Positions 13,741 to 26,370 of a stretch of DNA of 64,000 nucleotides are shown in pieces. The stretch covers positions 140,058,001-140,122,000 of the forward strand of contig JBITNC010000001.1 of NCBI GenBank assembly GCA_050084985.1. The letters run 5' to 3'. The DNA is from Nageia nagi (Eukaryota > Pinophyta). The notes beneath the pieces were generated by a model. The model was not told the DNA's origin. It saw only the letters and a list, made by a program, of their open reading frames with translations, and did not search any database. A program made the translations under genes and the position numbers. How positions within the stretch are numbered: the stretch's first letter is position 1; each line of letters opens with the position of its first letter.

Positions 13741-15720
13741 GGACTTAAAGCACCCTTGATTCTAAAAGGACATGACTACACTATTTTAGTCTTTGCTGTG
13801 ATGTTGCTAGAATTCTACTATTAACTTTCATATATGTATTCTACTGCAACTTTTCTAATATTTATTTAACTTTCGATTTTTTTATGTAAATACAAATTTT
13901 AGATCCTTATATAAAAAACCCTCAAATTATTAACACTTATCACCAAATAAAACTTACCATTAAATTATAATAAAATTGACCATCATTACATATGCAAAAG
14001 CCTTTGCTCTATAAGATAGTAAGAGTAAAGGTATGTCAAAAACACCAAGAAGCATCTCTTATTTCATCTGCATGCTTCCCTTCTGTTCTTTTTACCTTCA
14101 ATATTCCACTTGTACTGATCACACACCCCTAAAAGCTTAATACACAAATGTGCATACTTATGCTTCGTTTTTGCTCTCTTTACCAAACAATTAAATCAAG
14201 ACTCGACATAAACCTCATGATTCACGTTTCTACGATGATCCTCAAGGCATGCTATTGAAAACAACACTCCTAGACCTAAGAGACCAAAACGACATACCAG
14301 AATGACATTTCAAACCTCATCAATGTCTTATCTCAATATCTTTTTAACACATTATTAAAATAAATTAGCCATCATGATATACACAAACAAAGCAACTATC
14401 ATAGAAAACATTTGCTCCCTGACAATTGAAAGGTACTATTGTATGTTGGAAGATACAATTGTAGGCAAAAATGAAGTGTAGAACAAACAGCTAAGAGTCC
14501 AGGAACGTATAAGAACACCAGAAAAGAGTAAGGTTCTATTGTATGTTGACAACAATGAAATGTGGTACAAGCAGTTCAAAGAATAAAGAATGTAGAACCC
14601 CAGCAAGCATCCCATAACTTATCTAGGTGCTTGTCTCCTGCTCTTTTTAAACTTCAATATTCCTTCTACAAAGGATACACACAGCTTTAACTCCGCTAAC
14701 ACAATAACAAGCTTTCTAAATAAAATACGCAATATCTTGAAGAAATAGAAGTAGATATCCAATGAAGCAAAACAAAAGCTAATATTTGTTAAGATATTCC
14801 ACTTGAAGAATCCAAATCAGTACAAGCAATATTTGTGGAAAGATTGCTTTTCCCTTCTATTTACATACCCAAATTTCACACAAATAGAATGGACAATTAA
14901 TTTTATGTAGGGAGAATGGCTTGTGGCCTTCCAAAAAGAATTCACTGTCTGTTTCACCGCTTCTTTTCGATCTAAATGAAGTATACTTGACCTCTATATT
15001 CTATTTTCAAGTCCAAATAGCTCTGATAACCTTTTATTGGAGACCAAGAAGGATAAGATTTTGCGAAGGAACCCTGGGTATGTTGATCCACCTTTATACC
15101 AAATTTCACAATAGGCCCACTGTAATGCTAATACCCACAAACAACTCATTGCATATTTGGGTGCCACTGAGTCCCAAGTGGAGTCAGCCTAGACTTCAAT
15201 ACAGGTGATACAAGTGAAAACATACAGTTTGATGAGAAACTCATCAACCAATGTCAATCAACCTTGCAAGTATCTACACATATTTTAGAGGTCGGGCAAG
15301 GTGTACACATGCGACATGTAACCCTGTTAGATCCATACTACCTTAATTTTTACCCACATTTATGCCAAGTGCAAACCTCAGTTAGACCATTTTCTAATAT
15401 TTAAACAAAGTATTAATTATTCCCTCCCTATTCAAACATAGCAATTGCTGCCCCTTTAAACTAGTATCAAACGTTTCCAATGTTGGTCTTGTTCATCTCA
15501 GTGCTCAAACACTATATGCATTCGACTTGTGTCAATAATCAAGGAAGAATTTGAAGGAAAACAATAGTTCACGCATTTGTGCATATTTGAGCTGACAAAG
15601 TGCAGTTCAGAAAACAAACTGGAATACCCCCTCTTAGCTATGTGATCAAACCTTCTTGCAAGTCCGTTGTTACTTCCAGAATGCCATAGAAAACAATGGC
15701 ATCTATTGCTATACATTTTG
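13741..15720. other. stretch without a recognised gene
   Basis: AT-rich non-coding DNA. Short similar segments recur near 14060-14140 and 14620-14700 (both contain CTTCAATATTCC and a CTGCTCTTTTT-like stretch), suggesting an old internal duplication. A 95-codon open frame at 14921-15208 shows no family motif and I treat it as chance. Confidence 0.4.
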
Positions 15721-16746
15721 TTACCATTTGATGCTAGTGTAAGTTGATCAAACCTTTAATGAAATGCTTTTAATCACTTGCATTGACATGGATTTGTTTA
15801 TTTCTCGAGTTTGTACATGGTAAAGGCAGAAAACAGAGGCAATATAAATGCGTAAAGATTCATTAAACCTTTGTCAGCAATAGCAAAGGGTCTAATTTAA
15901 TTTGCATTGTATTAAAAGTTTTAAAAGATTTTGAATATAACACAAACTGAACATCCATACAAACAGTAACATCAACAGCAAAACATTTTCATCTGGACAA
16001 GAATTAATTCCATAAATATCTTGATATTAGCACTTGAAAAAATTGCCAATTTCAACTTCATGGCCCATGACACCATCAACTGATATTCTTCAAAAATATG
16101 TATGCTGGATCGAAAAGTATATGAAAACCTCAGTGTGCTAAAAACTACACACTATAAAAGAATATTCTGAACACCATATTGCCATTTGAGACAATATAGG
16201 CCTATCCATCTCCTTTGAAATCTCTGTAGACAACAGCTTGAACAACTTGTAAAGGTCCCATTTATACTGACTTCCCAACTAATATTAAATGTAACACATT
16301 GCAAAAAAAAAGCTATTTCTAATCCACTTCGCTAACTTGAGTATGAATCTATATCATTGGATTTAGACCTGTAAAATCTGACTCTTCCCTGAAAGCTCTG
16401 TCATAATAAGTGAGCTTAGAGGGTGGCAGACTTTAAAGCGCAATACCCGACAGTGGGAGCTGTTCAAATAAACTCCTCCATCAGTGCATGCTGAAGTAGA
16501 AAATACAGACTGAGATTTTCCGTGACAAGGACGAACAAGAAAATTTGGGATATTTGAGTTACATACAAAATGGCACATTTAATCAAAATTTGTATAGAAG
16601 TTTACTTCTATTTTGAAAGGCACTATTTGCTTTTCACAAAACATGCCCAGCTCCTAAGTGTAGGACAAGACTGAGTAAATTTGTGTCTAATTTATGTACT
16701 TGAATTTTGACAACTGCAGAAGCTTGGGCCCTAAAGCAAGTTCCAT
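15721..16746 (-). other. downstream flank and probable 3' UTR of TH2
   Basis: The region directly after the TH2 stop codon in gene orientation. It is AT-rich, with no coding block homologous to TH2, so at least its first few hundred bases are probably 3' UTR. I cannot place the polyadenylation site. Confidence 0.4.
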
Positions 16747-19700
16747 TTACTTAGCAGAGCCCAAAAGGAAAGCATGTATTTCACTCCAACTAGATACAGT
16801 ATAAAGAATACCACTCTGTCTTGTCCAACAATTAAAGCCTTCCTCCTTTTCTCTTTCCTTCTTGATAAGACCAGAAAACAAGGGCTCAAATGATACTCCA
16901 AAACTTTTTCCAACTCTCCTTAGGTTTAAACTTGTACCGATCACAATTCCAATATTTGCCTGAAGAAGACACAACAAATCCCCAAGACTGTCGCCAATAT
17001 AAACAGAGATATGTTCCATGCTATCATCATGTGCAGACCCTAAAATATCATTAAAGAATTTTAACTTGTCTATTGGAGACTCAACATGTCTATCAATATT
17101 ACCAGTGGAAACAGATTCCATAAAGGCAAGTTCATTCGAATGTATATCTACACCATTGAGACCACCTGCAAGGACATAGAAGTGCACATCATTAGTATGT
17201 CTCAAAACAACATTTTAGTTCATGCAGAAAGGGAACAAATGTTATGACAAAAACAAACACCATATACATCACCAGTCATCGTAAACTTCACCCGTATCAC
17301 AACTTAAAACAAGAGTGAAAAAGCAATAAGTTGGACAAAAAACATGGGATATAATTAATCATTAAACACAAGGACAAATTGAAGATTATTGTACACCTCA
17401 ATATTATCGCCTATACCATAAAGGAGAATTTACGCATCGGGAACATTCTTTTCAGCTGTGAGACGTCACATTGAACAAGGCTCCATTCATTAAACAATTA
17501 CTAAAAGTCCTACTAATAGCACTTGTAAGATCCTTGTCTATCAAAACTATCAACAAACTAACCAATAGCACTTGTAAGATCCTTGTCTATCTGCACAATC
17601 TGTTGATTTTTCCTGAGCATTAGTATGAAAAAATATTAGTTAACCAATGAATCCTATCCATTCAGCTGACATCAACTTGCATGTAATGAGCCAAAATCTC
17701 GAACCGAAAAAAGACAAACAAAGACAGGGTAGAAATTATACTTTTCTGTAACAAACCAATATATAAGAATAGGCATATTTAAGAGAAAATATACATGAAT
17801 AATGCACTGGCTATGTTTGGTTTACAAGAAAAATATATTTTGGGTAAATACGCTTTAGGATCTTCATAATGGTATTAAAACCCTTATTTTGCCAACCTGT
17901 AACACTGTAACAGCATGTCAACATAGGTTTTGGAGCACAAGACAAGCGGAAATTATTTCCAAGAGCATGAGTATGTGATAAATGAATTTTAAGATTTGTC
18001 TAAACAGTTGCTTCTTACATTGTTGCCAGATATAGGCAAACAAAATTACTCCAATTGATTAGGAACATGACATACTTCAACATTTTTTGTTTATTATTAT
18101 TTGGGATTTTGGAGGGGCAGATTAGTCACAAGACACAATATGGAATTAAAATATAAATACTTATTCTATTATTGAATGACATTTGCCCTTGGAAGAAAAA
18201 AATATTCTAAAAAACTGAAAGAATAAGAAATAAATAGAAAAAAACTAAAAGACATTGAAGACAGCAATGGCGAGTCCAAAGACATTGACCATATATTTAC
18301 TCAAAATGAAAGATTAGATAGTCTATGGCATGATTCTGATCAAAATCATATCACAAGTTGATGTAAATTCTAAAGCACATCCAAAAGTATCTTGTTAAAA
18401 TGAAACAACACAGAAAACTACGAAAAATTCTAAAGCATAGAATGCAAAATATTTCAAGAAACAATGGTTGAAAAGGTAGTAAGAGTTTATCATACGCTTA
18501 TCCTGGAACCCTTAAACATAAACCTATGCATTGATTTCAAATTAATAGAAACCATTATTAACCTGACTTTACCAAAAATGGGATCATGGGTCAACTAAAA
18601 TCATCAATCAATGGTTCTGCATTAGAATTAAAGTATATAGCATTGATATGGTAAATTCCAAGGAGAAACCAATTAAATGTACCATGTGGATGCAACTAAA
18701 TCTTAGAAAGTATAAGGGCAGAATGCAGCATATATAATAATATATAAAATGTGTATATATTTAAAAAAAACATAAAATGTAGAAAACCTAAAGCCCAATG
18801 CCTTGGCCAAAAAATATCAAATGCAAACACAATGATAAGCGATCTTCAAAGGAAAAGGTAATTTAGCTTTCTTTCTGGTGTGAGTATTAATTCTTATTTA
18901 TATTTTTTTTTTTAAATTTCATTGAAAATTTGTTTTCTTTTTAGAATTTTGTAGGAATGGATAAGGTTCTATAATGGTCATATTATATACATCTCCAAAC
19001 CATAGTGTTAAGAATTGCCAAGTCTTAAAAAGATTTGGGTCCTGACTTGAGTCAGATAATTAGGGCAAACCAACTAGACTCTCAAGCCCTTTCCAAGACC
19101 CTGCTGGTCTTTTCAAGTATGACATGTTCTTCCACTCTAACTGTAACTGTTAGATTCAGAAAGTCTGTATTAGTCCATAAGGTGGGGAACATAAGAAAAT
19201 AGAAATCAATATTAAGAAACTATATTTTAATGTAGTATATCACAGATGTAAGTTTGTTGAAGATTCCACAAAGAAATCATTTATTATTTTTTAAAATTAT
19301 AAAATAATATGATTTTCATTTGCAAAGCCTCTACCTAGTTCTTTTGCAGAGTCCAAGTCAAAAAAATGCCTACTGAGTCCAAGATAAGTCCAAATATTAA
19401 CCATATGCTCCAACACATATGAATACGTATGAAGGCTGTATCAAGATCATATCCTTATGTATCAGATACAAAGATACAAAACTACACATATGAATACGTA
19501 TGAAGGCTGTATCAAGATCATATCCTTATGTATCAGATACAAAGATACAAAACTTGGAAGAGTGATGAAGCATTTGCAATAGCAAAGAATAAAAGTATGC
19601 ATGCACACTAAGATCTAATAAAGTGAAACTAAAGCTGCCAAACAATAACCTAGAATACCTATATAATACAATGAGACAAACCAATTGGTATAAATTGAAG

Positions 19701-22700
19701 GTTTAGTGTGTATATACTTGATGAGAAGGCAGCCCTGATAATATCCCCACTCCAACAAACAGAAAGTATATGCATGTTCACATTCAAACTGTCCATTTTG
19801 CTGAGGACTTGTTTGAAAAAGCTTGCACAGCCTTCCTGGAGTACAAGGCGCTCTCCAACCCTCTTTAGATCTTCTATACTAATGCCCTGAAGCACAGACG
19901 ATTCAACAACTTTTGAATTTGCATCCACCTCAAGCTTAGATAGTTCTTCAAGTGCTCCGCATAAGCCTTCATAATCAAAACTTTTTACTGCAAAAAGAAT
20001 CACAGAAATGAGAAGATAATATATATGAAAAGATTGCAAATACATGAACCATCAAAAAAAATCATTAACATTGTAAGTGATAATTAAGCACTTGAAAATA
20101 CACAAATACAATATCATATTAATCATAGTAGATAAAAATTTCTCTCAATCTCACATTGATGCAAACGAGAGGTATGATATGAACCTCAAAAAGCCAAAGT
20201 TCCCCAACTGCAAAATGTAAAGGCTCCTAAAATTGGATTGTGAAAAGCCAATAACAAGTTAAATCCTTGGTATATAGTTATACCAATTCATTGCAGAAAT
20301 ATAGTGACAATTAGACCAAGCGTCTAATAAAACAACAGACATTCCTAAACCACCATATTCAAATCCAGTTAAACCCTGAACCATATCACTTGCCATGAGT
20401 TGCATACCAATGATATTTAAGAATGAAATTATTCTATTATCAGATGATGTAGACATTGTTTTCCTTGTTACAACATAGAATGCATCAAAAACATAGTCAG
20501 CTTCAACAAAAAAATGTTTTAGATAATATTCCCAATCCTGAGTTTCTGAAAACAAGAAAGACCATTTATAGATCCTGTACAGGCATTTAATAGGACCTGT
20601 TTCAAATATGATCCACAAAACCTTTAATTTTGTGGATCATATTTGAAACAGGTCCTATTATTGCTACATTAGCAACATTGCTACTTTTCTAAATAATGGT
20701 CATAAATTTGTCCTTTGAAACCAAAATTTCCAAATATATAGGCCTAAGCAATGAAAAAGTGCAACTGCATCATGATTGTCTTCAATATTTTCTTCCAAAA
20801 AAATGGTTATATGGATAAGCTAATACTTCACCTTCTTCAGATGGAAGAACCTTGCTCAAGCACTCTTCATAATCCTCTGAATATTGACTACAAAGTGCAT
20901 CCCAAGTGTTTCTCAAATCTGATGATAACTTACGATCAGTAGAGTTTTCTGAACCATTTTGTTCAGCTTTGAGAGTTGACAATATTGCAATTTCTGCTAA
21001 CATTGCCGAAGAATCCAGGACAGTGCAAGATAAATCAAAGTCCGAGATGACAGTGTATCGGCAATTGGCCAGATCACCCACTTTCAAAACAGGAACTGAT
21101 ATCCTCTGAGGAAGAAGTTGGGCGGCAAAAAATTCTATTTCTAGCTTCATAGCTTGGTGATACAACCTCCCAAGAACTTCAAGTTCCTCCCCAGTCAACG
21201 AAATTGTCAGCTTATCAAGTAGCTCCTCAATTTGTGATGCCGATGCCTGACCACAAGCTTGAATCAGTTGAAAAGAGATCTTAATTTCGTTTTTTGCAAT
21301 CACAAAATTATGTATAACAGTTTTTAAGATTGAACTTTTGAAGCAGGAATAATAATAAGAAATGTTATAGCCTGAGATGCAGCAATAACCTCAAAGATTG
21401 CAGAAGAGTACGTTTCAATCCACTGTTTATACGGATGATTGGAGCAGTCATCCCCAAGGACTCTCAGGATTTCTTGCCCCAAGAAAGCATAGAGCCTCAT
21501 GCATGGTGTCATAGCACCAACTGTGTATGCTGCTATTTTAGTCTTTTCAAAAGGAGTCACACTCCTGCTTGGTCCTTTCCCTCCTTCCACTTTGCCAGAA
21601 GCTGTTGCAGCTAAAAATTCCGTGTACTTGATTGTTGCCGTATTGGGAGTGCACTCTTTTGCAAATTCATCATGCCAGCTCTGCATAGCAAACTTGCTTC
21701 AGCAAACCAAACTTGCTAACCAGAAATATTTCTTTTAAAATGTCCTTAAAACTTTAATAAGTAGGTTTTGTGAAACTAACGTTAAACATAGACTAATCTC
21801 TGATATCTTGCATGCAGGAGGTCCATATATTTTTTCCTTAAACAACTAGACCACCTTTAAATAAAATTACAGAAGACATCTTACCCAAACATTGTGGCAA
21901 GGTAACAGAAAAACCAGAAACTAAGATAAACAAATTACTACAGCTTGGTTGTTTTTGCAAACTAAGATAATACTGGCTACATAAAATTTCTGTTTATAGA
22001 TGTTTCATTATGATTTGGAGATTGAAAAAATATTCAATATTAACATTTCAATCACTTCCCTATATTAACAGAGGTAAGGATAAGCCACCTATGGATGAAC
22101 AAGTACAGCTATTGTCTATAGATATAGAAATGAATAAAAAACCATAAAATGTTGGCATGCTAGTTGCCCATATATGACCACCATATTATATTAAGGGTAA
22201 CCTATTCATTCATAAAATAAGTATTGTCGAGCCCCAACAAAGTGACCCCAAATACTACGAAACTTTTCATAATTTTTAACATTGGTATACATGTACATCG
22301 TTGGTAACTTTATGTAGCCATTAATAGACTAACCATTGCAACATGTGATTCTATACCTGAAATGCAATACATGAGTAAAGCACAAATATTGCACGATTAA
22401 TAATTGAGATGAGTAAAAATTTCTTTAAATAGTCTGCTTCATGGAATCATGTAACATCAAACATCATTCTTTGAAAGCAAGAAATTGCAGTGTCAATTGC
22501 ATCTACAGGATAGAAGTTACAACATTCAAACAATCAAAATCCCTTAGATCTTCCACTTCAAAAACAACTGTTGAAACACAAATGGCTCAAATAAATTTCC
22601 ATTACATCTCAGAATTTAAAAAAAAAAAACCAAATATCTTTACAATCTTGATTTGATGTCATACTGATACAATAAGGTGCATGTAAAATTTTTTGTTGAG

Positions 22701-25099
22701 GAAATCAGAGGGTATCAAGAATTAAAATCAATGTCTCATAAATGGTATTCCAGAAAAAGAAAACAAAATAATACAATCATAATCAGAGAGAAAAATCAGG
22801 CATAGTTGACACTTATAACTTAATAAGGAAACAGATCTATTTTTTAGTTTAGTACCAAAGTTTCTTATTCTGTGATTGACTTTCACATTTCATTCACATA
22901 TAGTATTTAACCAAGTTAAATTATCATGAATAGCACTCAGAAGTCAGTTTCACATTCCAAAATATAAAACACATTGAAATGCATCTTTGTCCATGCTTTT
23001 GACAAAAGAATGCAATTGGCCTAAAACAACGTTTATTTTTGAATCTATGGTATATAAAGAGATAACTAACAGGGACAAGTTTAACAACAAGTTATAATTG
23101 TTATCTGCCTTCCAATGCTCATCCCATTCATTTCATGATCAAAAGCAATGATGTCATGCCAAAGAGAATATGTTCAACACTGTGCATTCCCAAGAACAAG
23201 GCAAATACCTCCCTGCCTCACTCCTTTTGAAATCTTTCCCAGCTAAGAATTAATACTTTCATCAATATGAAAAAGTACTATCCATTTGCAACAAAACAAC
23301 AACTTCTTGGTTACAAAAAAAAATCACAGGTTAGTAAAATAACAAAAGGGAACAGCTTAATTGACCAAATTATGTATATCGCAAATATAAATTGTAAATG
23401 TTTCATAACAAAAATATTAACAAGCTTATCACTCCACATGATGCCTAGTTAAAAATAATGTTATTTTAATTAGAATTTTAATTTTACATCCATTACAAGA
23501 AAAAATCATAAGGCATAAATCTTTCCTTCAATTTTCTTCGCAACATGAACAAAACATTATCAGTAGGAAAGGAGACAATATGTGTAATTGCTAGCATAAG
23601 ATGGGTTCCATTAATTATTTACATCATCTTAAATTTCCTCTATAATTCACAACATATGTCAACTTAAACCCTAATAATGGTACACCGTTAAGAGGGATCA
23701 ACTTCAAAAACATAATTCTGATACAATACCTCAGCTAATGAATCATGCAGTTTAAGCTCCCGCTCGGTAGCCATTCTTAACTCGCCAATGGCTGTTTTAT
23801 CATCATCATCATCCGCATACTCTTCTGCCATAGCGTACCTATATCCAACCAAGTAAATCAAGCATAAACCTTCAATCCGAAAACTTGATTCAAAACTCTC
23901 AAATGCTAATAAACATCATCAAATTGTTCACAGCTGAGAATTAGGTGCCTGACACATTCTGCTTCTACTGATAAATATATCACTTGGCTAAATTCACCCA
24001 TTATGAACAATAATAAACATAAAGCTTGTATTTCTCTTCATAAACTCACAGCATAGCTAATCGTTTCAATTTGAAAAATAACAAATATAAAAACCAAGGC
24101 TATCCTAAGTAGTCATTCCGTTTTTTAAAATTAACAAACATGAGATTTGTAGGCTTTTTAAGAAAAATTAAAAACATAAAACTGGGTAAGAGTTTTATCT
24201 TCTATATTTTGAGAAATATGCTAATTCAACCGTTCAAGTTTTGAAATTTTGTGGCAAAACAAAACAATTAATTTCCCTTAATCTCATGTTCAAAAACACA
24301 AGAAAAGCCGCGTTTGAGATAACTCTCTCGACTAAACAACAAAGTCTTGTAATCATTTAACACAAACAATCACAGAACAAAGATCTTCCCTTGGACTGCA
24401 GTAACTGAATAACTGTTACAAAAAACAACAAAAGATTCAAGTTAAAACGAGAAATTTTAGCTTCCTATTAGCAATTAAACAAAAAGTTATGGCACAATTT
24501 CATCCAATGTCACCTTCTGATTGAAAAATCGGTAATTGAATAAATTCTCCACCAAAAACATCAACTAAGATTCAAAACAAAATAAGAATATTCAGATTCC
24601 TCCTTGACACGCCAAAAGGAAACAGAACTTACGCTTGGATAAACGCTCTGAGAAAATATGCATCCTGCGCCATGTAATTCCGAAAAGACTCCTCACTAAG
24701 AGAACCGGAAGCCAGAGCCACCACGAAGGGATTAAACATAGCCATCGTTGCTTCTTTCTTGCACCTTGTCCATAACCTTCTAGCAACTCCTGCCTCATCA
24801 GCGACCCCCATGGAAGTAGACGACGACAAATCACAAAACGAACGCCAATTCTTCAGCCTTGCCGGATAAACAACCAGATTATCCAAACAAGTCCGACTTC
24901 TGCACGATTTTCCGTTAAAAGCACCAAAATCAGGCCTTCCACCTCCTGATTCCACAGGCTCCAAAGAACTGACGCAGCGTCCAATCAATCTCCACCCCTT
25001 ATTCAATCCTCCAACCCTTGCGCTGAATCCCTCCGGTTTAATCACTACCAAATGCCATAAATATCCCACATTACTACAAATCCGCGAGGCGCAATACAT
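16747..25099 (-). CDS. TH2: bifunctional TH2 protein: TenA domain plus thiamin monophosphate phosphatase
   Basis: Six coding exons on the minus strand: 25099-24633, 23838-23730, 21680-21390, 21246-20832, 19987-19718 and 17165-16747 (stop TAA). Introns are about 794, 2049, 143, 844 and 2552 bp, all GT-AG, and the phases match. The product is about 656 residues; Arabidopsis TH2 is about 617. The first ~115 residues are Ser/Arg-rich and look like an organelle transit peptide. A TenA domain follows, with AMFNPFVVALASG, a DDDDDK loop, a TPCMRLYAFLG block holding the presumed active-site Cys, and MKLEIEFF with the conserved Glu. The HAD domain has motif I SDFDLSCTVLDSS, WSGDIIRAAFS and IGDSLGDLLCL. 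In plants TH2 dephosphorylates thiamin monophosphate; the TenA part is assigned to pyrimidine salvage. No stop or frameshift is seen, so the gene looks functional. The start is uncertain: ATGs also occur at 25237 and 25395. Confidence 0.93.
19413..19554. repeat. perfect 71-bp tandem duplication in TH2 intron 5
   Basis: Two copies, 19413-19483 and 19484-19554, are identical over all 71 bases (both start ACACATATGAATACG and end AAAACT). The absence of differences implies a recent duplication. It lies about 160 bp past the intron 5 donor and does not touch coding sequence. Confidence 0.9.
20588..20660. repeat. perfect 33-bp inverted repeat with 7-bp loop in TH2 intron 4
   Basis: Arms 20588-20620 and 20628-20660 are exact reverse complements over 33 bases (arm ends TAATAGG and CCTATTA), separated by CCTTTAA. 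It is in the 844-bp intron 4, about 170 bp after the donor. In RNA it would form a very stable hairpin. Confidence 0.92.
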
Positions 25100-25410
25100 A
25101 GCAGTAACAAACTTAAACAGTAAGAGATCCTCAACTCTTACCAGTAAGGCCTCCACACGAATTCGGACCAATACATCACCATAAGAAGCGGCGCGACCAT
25201 CAATATGCTCAGGAAAAGACGCCCAAACGGACGACAAGCGTCCAACTTCAAGAAGAGGCGATCTTCAACCCTGATCCGGCAAGAAATAGGATTCCAAACC
25301 CTACAATCTACCGTAGCTTGGGCTTCGCCGTGGCCTGTGCTTTGGTTCAGGTGGAAGATACAGAAGCCCTTTACAGGGTAAATTGGATTAGACAATCCTT
25401 GGAGTCCGCC
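25100..25410 (-). other. probable 5' leader of TH2
   Basis: Lies between the TATA box and the preferred ATG at 25099-25097. Transcription starting about 30 bp from the TATA box would give roughly 310 bases of leader, containing upstream ATGs at 25395 (85 codons, different frame) and 25237 (same frame as the CDS). A donor-like G|GTAAGAG at 25142/25141 and an acceptor-like TTTGTAG ending at 25074 could remove 68 bases and join the 25395 frame to the TH2 frame. That would give an alternative N-terminus. Confidence 0.45.
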
Positions 25411-25438
25411 TTAATCCATTCTTAATTGGGGGGCGGGG

Positions 25439-25446
25439 ATTTTATA
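25439..25446 (-). promoter_or_regulatory. TATA box of TH2
   Basis: The minus strand reads CACTATAAAATCCCC here, a canonical plant TATA box, next to a GC-rich CCCCGCCCCCC tract. It is about 340 bp upstream of the preferred start codon and in the correct orientation. Confidence 0.6.
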
Positions 25447-25660
25447 GTGGCGTTGTGGGTAAGGATGGGGAGGGTTTATTCTGGTATGGGTCCCACTCTT
25501 TCAATACAAGAAAAAGTCCAACCGTTGGGACGGTTTTTAAATATTATTTAATAGGATGTAGTTATTTCCGTTAAGAGATGCTTATCTCTTGATTTGTATT
25601 AACTTTTTTTTTTTTAATGATTTTGTATTCTTCAAATTTGGTTTTAGTGTCAATATTTTT

Positions 25661-25910
25661 AAATGATAGATTTATTTTCGAATGATTCGACCTTATCAAT
25701 ATTAAAAAAAAAAAAAGGCAAGATGATGATGTCGCCTAATATATCATTATAGTATGAATATTGGAGTTTTTAAGATTTTTATTCGACTTTAAATGATGGA
25801 TTTATTTTTGGTATGATTCAATTCTATCACTATGAAATTAGACAAGACGATGATGTGGTGTAATAGATCAATATAGTATCAATATTGGAGTCTTAGAACA
25901 TTTTGAAAGT
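25661..25910. repeat. diverged tandem duplication, about 130-bp unit, upstream of TH2
   Basis: The unit beginning AAATGATAGATTTATTTT at 25661 recurs as AAATGATGGATTTATTTT at 25791, followed in both by AATATTGGAGT near the end. Copies differ by several substitutions and a poly-A expansion. Confidence 0.75.
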
Positions 25911-26000
25911 GTTGTTGTAAAAGTTGTAGATTAGATGATAATATAAAAAACAAACGATCAATAATGAAGAATTTATCTTTTTCTTAAATGTGTGTTAGGT

Positions 26001-26262
26001 AGACTTTATTTTAGCATGCACGTCACATTGATTAGAAGTTCTTCTCCATTAATGGATATGGATCTTATATAATCTTGATTTTAAAAGCTTTAAATTAAGC
26101 ATTAGAGGAATTTTGTATCGGTTTTAAAATCATACTTTATTCTAGCATGCATGTCACATCGATTAGAAGAAGCTCTTCTCGATCAGTGAGTATGGATCTT
26201 ATATAATCTTGATTTTAAAAGTTTTAAATTAAGCATTAGAGGATTGTTGTATCAGATTTAAA
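26001..26262. repeat. tandem duplication, 131-bp unit
   Basis: Units about 26001-26131 and 26132-26262 share TAGCATGCA, GATCTTATATAATCTTG and TTTAAATTAAGCATTAGAGG at the same spacing. They differ by scattered substitutions. Confidence 0.8.
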
Positions 26263-26370
26263 ATCAGTGTAGCATATTTCAAGTTAAGAGATCCATGGAT
26301 AAAGGATAATCATTCAAAGCATGTATTCTAAATTTGGTTAATGTTTTAAAAAATATATTAAGGGACCTAG

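Noticed and set aside
14921-15208. 95-codon plus-strand open frame
   Set aside because: No recognisable motif, no flanking coding signal or splice context; likely chance.
16363-16578. 71-codon minus-strand open frame after the TH2 stop
   Set aside because: Not homologous to any TH2 exon and lies in the probable 3' UTR; the TH2 protein already ends as the family does at 16747.
24592-24834. 80-codon minus-strand frame overlapping TH2 exon 1
   Set aside because: Shadow frame; the TenA start (AMFNPFVVALASG) is in the other frame and continues correctly into exon 2.
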